Origin: Sphingobacterium sp. UBA5670
Lineage (GTDB): Bacteria; Bacteroidota; Bacteroidia; Sphingobacteriales; Sphingobacteriaceae
DNA length: 18,453 nucleotides
Reading direction: 5' to 3'
Assembly (NCBI RefSeq): GCF_002420705.1
Contig: NZ_DIIM01000006.1
Span: 1-18,453, forward strand
Shown piece by piece: positions 16,259 to 18,453 of this stretch. The notes below the pieces were generated by a model. That model was not told the DNA's origin and searched no databases. It saw only the letters and a list, made by a program, of their open reading frames with translations. Position numbers and translations under genes: made by a program. The stretch's first letter is position 1, and each line of letters begins with the position of its first letter.

Positions 16259-17110
16259 ATGATAGCAGTAGTATATAGTGGGTCTCGATTTTCAGACTGG
16301 CGGTTGGCTGATAAGGGACGGATAACGACCGGATTCCGAATGAACGGCATCAATCCTTATCTTCAAGATGAACGCTCCATACTACAGCATTTGCATAAGA
16401 ACACCAATCTGATCAATAACGCAGAGAAAATAAAACGAATTTATTTCTTTGGTGCAGGATCATCGTCGAAAGAACGTAAGGATAAAATAAAAAACGTTCT
16501 GGAGCGCTTTTTCGTCAACGCACGTGTACGCGTAGATCATGATGTCATTGCTTCCGCTATTTCGACTTTTGGCGATGAGCGGGGCATTATTGGTATCATT
16601 GGCAGTGGATCAAATGCAGCTTATTATACAGGGAAAAAAATCATTGATAATAATTATGGTCTAGGTTATATTCTGGCCGATGAAGGGGCGACGAACTGGA
16701 ATAGCCAGCAGCTGCTCAAACATTACATGACAGACACCTTACCGATCGATCTACGCGACAAGTTAGAAAGAGAATTCAACATTGACAAGAAAACAATTTT
16801 AGAAAGGGTGTATATTGCTCCCCAGCCGACAAATTTTCTGAATTCTTTTACTGATTTCGTCCTGGAAAATAAGGATCATTTATTTATCAATCAATTGGTT
16901 AAAAATGGGCTTCGTACGTTTATTAAAACATACATCAAGCCTCTAATGAAAGAATACCCAGACAGCGATGTGAACTTTACCGGTTCAGTAGCGTTCAATT
17001 ATGAGAACATACTACGGGAAGTTGCCACAGACGAATTTAATATCAGTATTGGGACTGTTGTCAAAGAACCAATACACAATTTAATTAAATATTATATCAA
17101 TAAAAATTAA
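16259..17110 (+). CDS. BadF/BcrA/NAGK-like ASKHA protein with degenerate phosphate-1 motif
   Basis: A 283-residue cytoplasmic protein of the BadF/BadG/BcrA/BcrD ATPase family, which includes N-acetylglucosamine kinases. Recognisable parts are FFGAGSSS (63-70), VDHDVIASA (92-100) with the candidate catalytic base among D93/D95, GIIGSGSNAAYY (112-123) for nucleotide phosphate, GLGYILADEGA (residues 143-153) and a C-terminal adenosine-side GSVAFNYENIL. The N-terminal phosphate-1 loop is unusual: relatives read DSGSTKTDW, here YSGSRFSDW (6-14), so the Mg-coordinating Asp is Tyr and the Lys/Thr pair is Phe/Ser. It may be a divergent kinase or a non-catalytic sugar sensor. It sits 17 bp after pfkA and 4 bp before gapA, so it is made with core glycolytic enzymes. 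Annotation as GlcNAc kinase would rest on homology only. Confidence 0.82.
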   Translation: MIAVVYSGSRFSDWRLADKGRITTGFRMNGINPYLQDERSILQHLHKNTNLINNAEKIKRIYFFGAGSSSKERKDKIKNVLERFFVNARVRVDHDVIASAISTFGDERGIIGIIGSGSNAAYYTGKKIIDNNYGLGYILADEGATNWNSQQLLKHYMTDTLPIDLRDKLEREFNIDKKTILERVYIAPQPTNFLNSFTDFVLENKDHLFINQLVKNGLRTFIKTYIKPLMKEYPDSDVNFTGSVAFNYENILREVATDEFNISIGTVVKEPIHNLIKYYINKN

Positions 17111-17114
17111 GAAT

Positions 17115-18113
17115 ATGAAAATTGGAATTAACGGATTTGGCCGTATTGGTCGTTTAGCATTCAGAGCGGCTATCAATCGTCCAGAAATTGAAATTGTTGG
17201 TATCAATGACTTAGTTGAACCAGATTATATGGCTTATATGTTGAAATACGATTCAACACATGGCAAATTTGACGGTTCTGTAGAAGTAAAAGACGGAAAT
17301 TTAGTTGTTAACGGAAAAACGATCCGTGTAACTGCTGAGAAAGATCCTGCAAACTTGAAATGGAATGAAGTAGGTGCTGAAGTAATCATCGAATCTACAG
17401 GTTTCTTCTTAACACAAGAGTTGGCTCAAAAACACATCGATGCAGGTGCAAAGAAAGTTGTTATGTCTGCTCCAGCAAAAGACGACACCCCTACTTTCGT
17501 CATGGGTGTAAACCACAAAGAATTGAAAGCTGATCAAAACATCGTTTCAAATGCTTCATGTACTACAAACTGTTTAGCTCCTATCGCTAAAGTATTAAAC
17601 GATAAATTTGGTATTGTAGAAGGTTTGATGACAACAGTTCACGCGGTTACTGCAACTCAAAAAACAGTAGACGGACCTTCAGTAAAAGACTGGAGAGGTG
17701 GTCGTGGTGCTTACCAAAACATCATCCCTTCATCTACTGGTGCTGCTAAAGCAGTAGGTTTGGTTCTTCCTGAATTGAAAGGTAAATTGACTGGTATGTC
17801 ATTGCGCGTTCCTACAGCAGACGTTTCAGTTGTTGACTTGACAGTACGTTTAAACAAAGGTGCTTCATACGAAGAAATCAAAACTGCGATGAAAGAAGCT
17901 TCTGAAGGTGAATTGAAAGGTATCTTAGGTTATACTGAAGACGAAGTTGTTTCTTCAGATTTCTTAGGTGATGCACGTACATCAATCTTCGATGCAAAAG
18001 CAGGAATTTCATTGAATGATAACTTCGTTAAAGTGGTATCTTGGTATGACAACGAGTGGGGTTATTCAAACAAAATCGTTGACTTGGTATTAGAAGTTGG
18101 TAAATTATCTTAA
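17115..18113 (+). CDS. gapA: Type I glyceraldehyde-3-phosphate dehydrogenase
   Basis: NAD-dependent glycolytic enzyme converting glyceraldehyde-3-phosphate, NAD+ and phosphate to 1,3-bisphosphoglycerate, as a cytoplasmic tetramer. It has 332 residues, as expected. Motifs are the Rossmann GINGFGRIGR (4-13), D32 in GINDL (favouring NAD over NADP), the active site SNASCTTNCLAP with C149, H176 in TTVHAVTATQ, and C-terminal SWYDNEWGYSNKIVDLV. The catalytic numbering equals the canonical Cys149/His176. It starts 4 bp after the kinase-like gene and is the last gene of the pfkA operon, followed by a strong terminator. Codon use is more uniform than in the neighbours (recurrent GTA/GTT, TTC, AAC, CGT), which fits a highly expressed gene and hints at extra transcription from inside the operon, although I cannot point to an internal promoter. 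Confidence 0.97.
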   Translation: MKIGINGFGRIGRLAFRAAINRPEIEIVGINDLVEPDYMAYMLKYDSTHGKFDGSVEVKDGNLVVNGKTIRVTAEKDPANLKWNEVGAEVIIESTGFFLTQELAQKHIDAGAKKVVMSAPAKDDTPTFVMGVNHKELKADQNIVSNASCTTNCLAPIAKVLNDKFGIVEGLMTTVHAVTATQKTVDGPSVKDWRGGRGAYQNIIPSSTGAAKAVGLVLPELKGKLTGMSLRVPTADVSVVDLTVRLNKGASYEEIKTAMKEASEGELKGILGYTEDEVVSSDFLGDARTSIFDAKAGISLNDNFVKVVSWYDNEWGYSNKIVDLVLEVGKLS

Positions 18114-18135
18114 TCAACTCCACCAATATCCTATA

Positions 18136-18174
18136 AAGGGGCTATTCATGTAGAATAGCCCCTTATTTTTTTTT
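18136..18174 (+). terminator. Strong terminator after gapA
   Basis: A 12-bp perfect stem, AAGGGGCTATTC (18136-18147) with GAATAGCCCCTT (18153-18164), has a 5-nt loop and then about ten T. It closes the pfkA operon and separates it from the tRNA cluster. Confidence 0.95.
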
Positions 18175-18225
18175 CCTTAAAAATCAGCAGGTTGGCGTTT
18201 AAAGGCAAAAAAAAGCGCTTTTGGC

Positions 18226-18256
18226 TTTTGTAATTCAAATAATCCGTCTATATTTG
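18226..18256 (+). promoter_or_regulatory. Promoter of the tRNA cluster
   Basis: TTTTG (18226-18230) and a perfect TAnnTTTG box, TATATTTG (18249-18256), are 18 nt apart, close to the Bacteroidota sigma-70 pattern. The tRNA-Phe gene begins 34 bp further on, giving a short leader. Confidence 0.7.
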
Positions 18257-18290
18257 CATCATCAATAAGGCAAACAGCTAACGTTGAAAA

Positions 18291-18363
18291 GGTGCCATAG
18301 CTCAGTTGGTAGAGCAAAGGACTGAAAATCCTTGTGTCGCTGGTTCGAATCCAGCTGGCACCA
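18291..18363 (+). tRNA. tRNA-Phe (anticodon GAA)
   Basis: A 73-nt complete cloverleaf. The acceptor GGTGCCA pairs with TGGCACC, the D arm is GCTC/GAGC, the anticodon stem AAGGA/TCCTT carries loop CTGAAAA (anticodon GAA), a GTGTC variable loop follows, and the T stem GCTGG/CCAGC carries TTCGAAT. The discriminator is A. The 3' CCA is not encoded (ACCG follows instead). Confidence 0.97.
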
Positions 18364-18416
18364 CCGAAAAGGAAGAACGCAAGGTTCTGACAGATTGAAA
18401 GAATAATAATTCCAAT

Positions 18417-18453
18417 GCGAAAATAGCTCAGCTGGTAGAGCACAACCTTGCCA
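18417..18453 (+). tRNA. tRNA-Gly (anticodon GCC), 3'-truncated by window edge
   Basis: The 5' half of a tRNA: acceptor strand GCGAAAA, TA, D arm GCTC-AGCTGGTA-GAGC, then anticodon stem CAACC and loop beginning TTGCCA, giving anticodon GCC. The window ends inside the anticodon loop. It is the second gene of the cluster, 53 bp after tRNA-Phe; the spacer holds a small AGAAC-N5-GTTCT hairpin that may help processing. Confidence 0.88.

Noticed and set aside
18177..18443. 88-residue minus-strand reading frame containing GGASWIRTSDTRIFSPLLYQLSYG
   Set aside because: It is antisense to tRNA-Phe and tRNA-Gly, and such peptides are a well-known artefact of translating tRNA genes backwards.

Overview
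The window looks like chromosomal core DNA of a Bacteroidota bacterium, most likely of the Sphingobacteriaceae (Sphingobacterium/Pedobacter type). This is inferred from the protein families (a DUF4954 protein, an HMA-AraC fusion regulator, an NrtR/AraR-like Nudix regulator), from two promoters matching the Bacteroidota pattern TTTG-N18/19-TAnnTTTG, from mostly absent Shine-Dalgarno sequences, and from a tRNA without an encoded CCA end. I see no transposase, phage gene, integrase, CRISPR array or defence island.

Layout. Positions 1-2722 (+) hold the 3' part of lgt (prolipoprotein diacylglyceryl transferase, cut by the window edge) with its terminator, a trpB without other trp genes, and a small membrane-anchored L,D-transpeptidase. 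Positions 3044-3610 (+) encode a regulator with an HMA-like metal-binding N-terminus and an AraC-type DNA-binding domain. It meets the next gene at a shared bidirectional terminator. Positions 3792-7825 (-) are a two-gene unit, glmS followed 8 bp later by a DUF4954 protein with a left-handed beta-helix-like core. Positions 7976-14237 (-) are a complete tripartite drug-efflux operon: tetR, tolC-type outer-membrane factor, membrane-fusion protein, and RND pump, with a promoter upstream and a terminator at the end. Positions 14407-15078 (-) encode a Nudix-fold regulator with a broken catalytic box. It is divergent from a tight glycolytic operon at 15261-18113 (+): pfkA, a BadF/NAGK-like ASKHA protein, and gapA, ending in a strong terminator. 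Positions 18291-18453 (+) start a tRNA cluster: tRNA-Phe(GAA) and the 5' half of tRNA-Gly(GCC), behind a good promoter.

How the parts fit. Two blocks touch the fructose-6-phosphate node: GlmS draws fructose-6-phosphate into amino sugars and PfkA commits it to glycolysis. The divergent Nudix regulator is a plausible sugar- or nucleotide-sensing controller of the pfkA operon. The intergenic region holds an inverted repeat, AGTGTA-N5-TACACT, and a 10-base piece of it (AATATACACT) recurs upstream of glmS. The least understood proteins are the DUF4954 partner of GlmS and the kinase-like protein between pfkA and gapA, whose phosphate-binding motif is degenerate. No wholly new system is evident. These two, plus the degenerate Nudix regulator, are the best leads.
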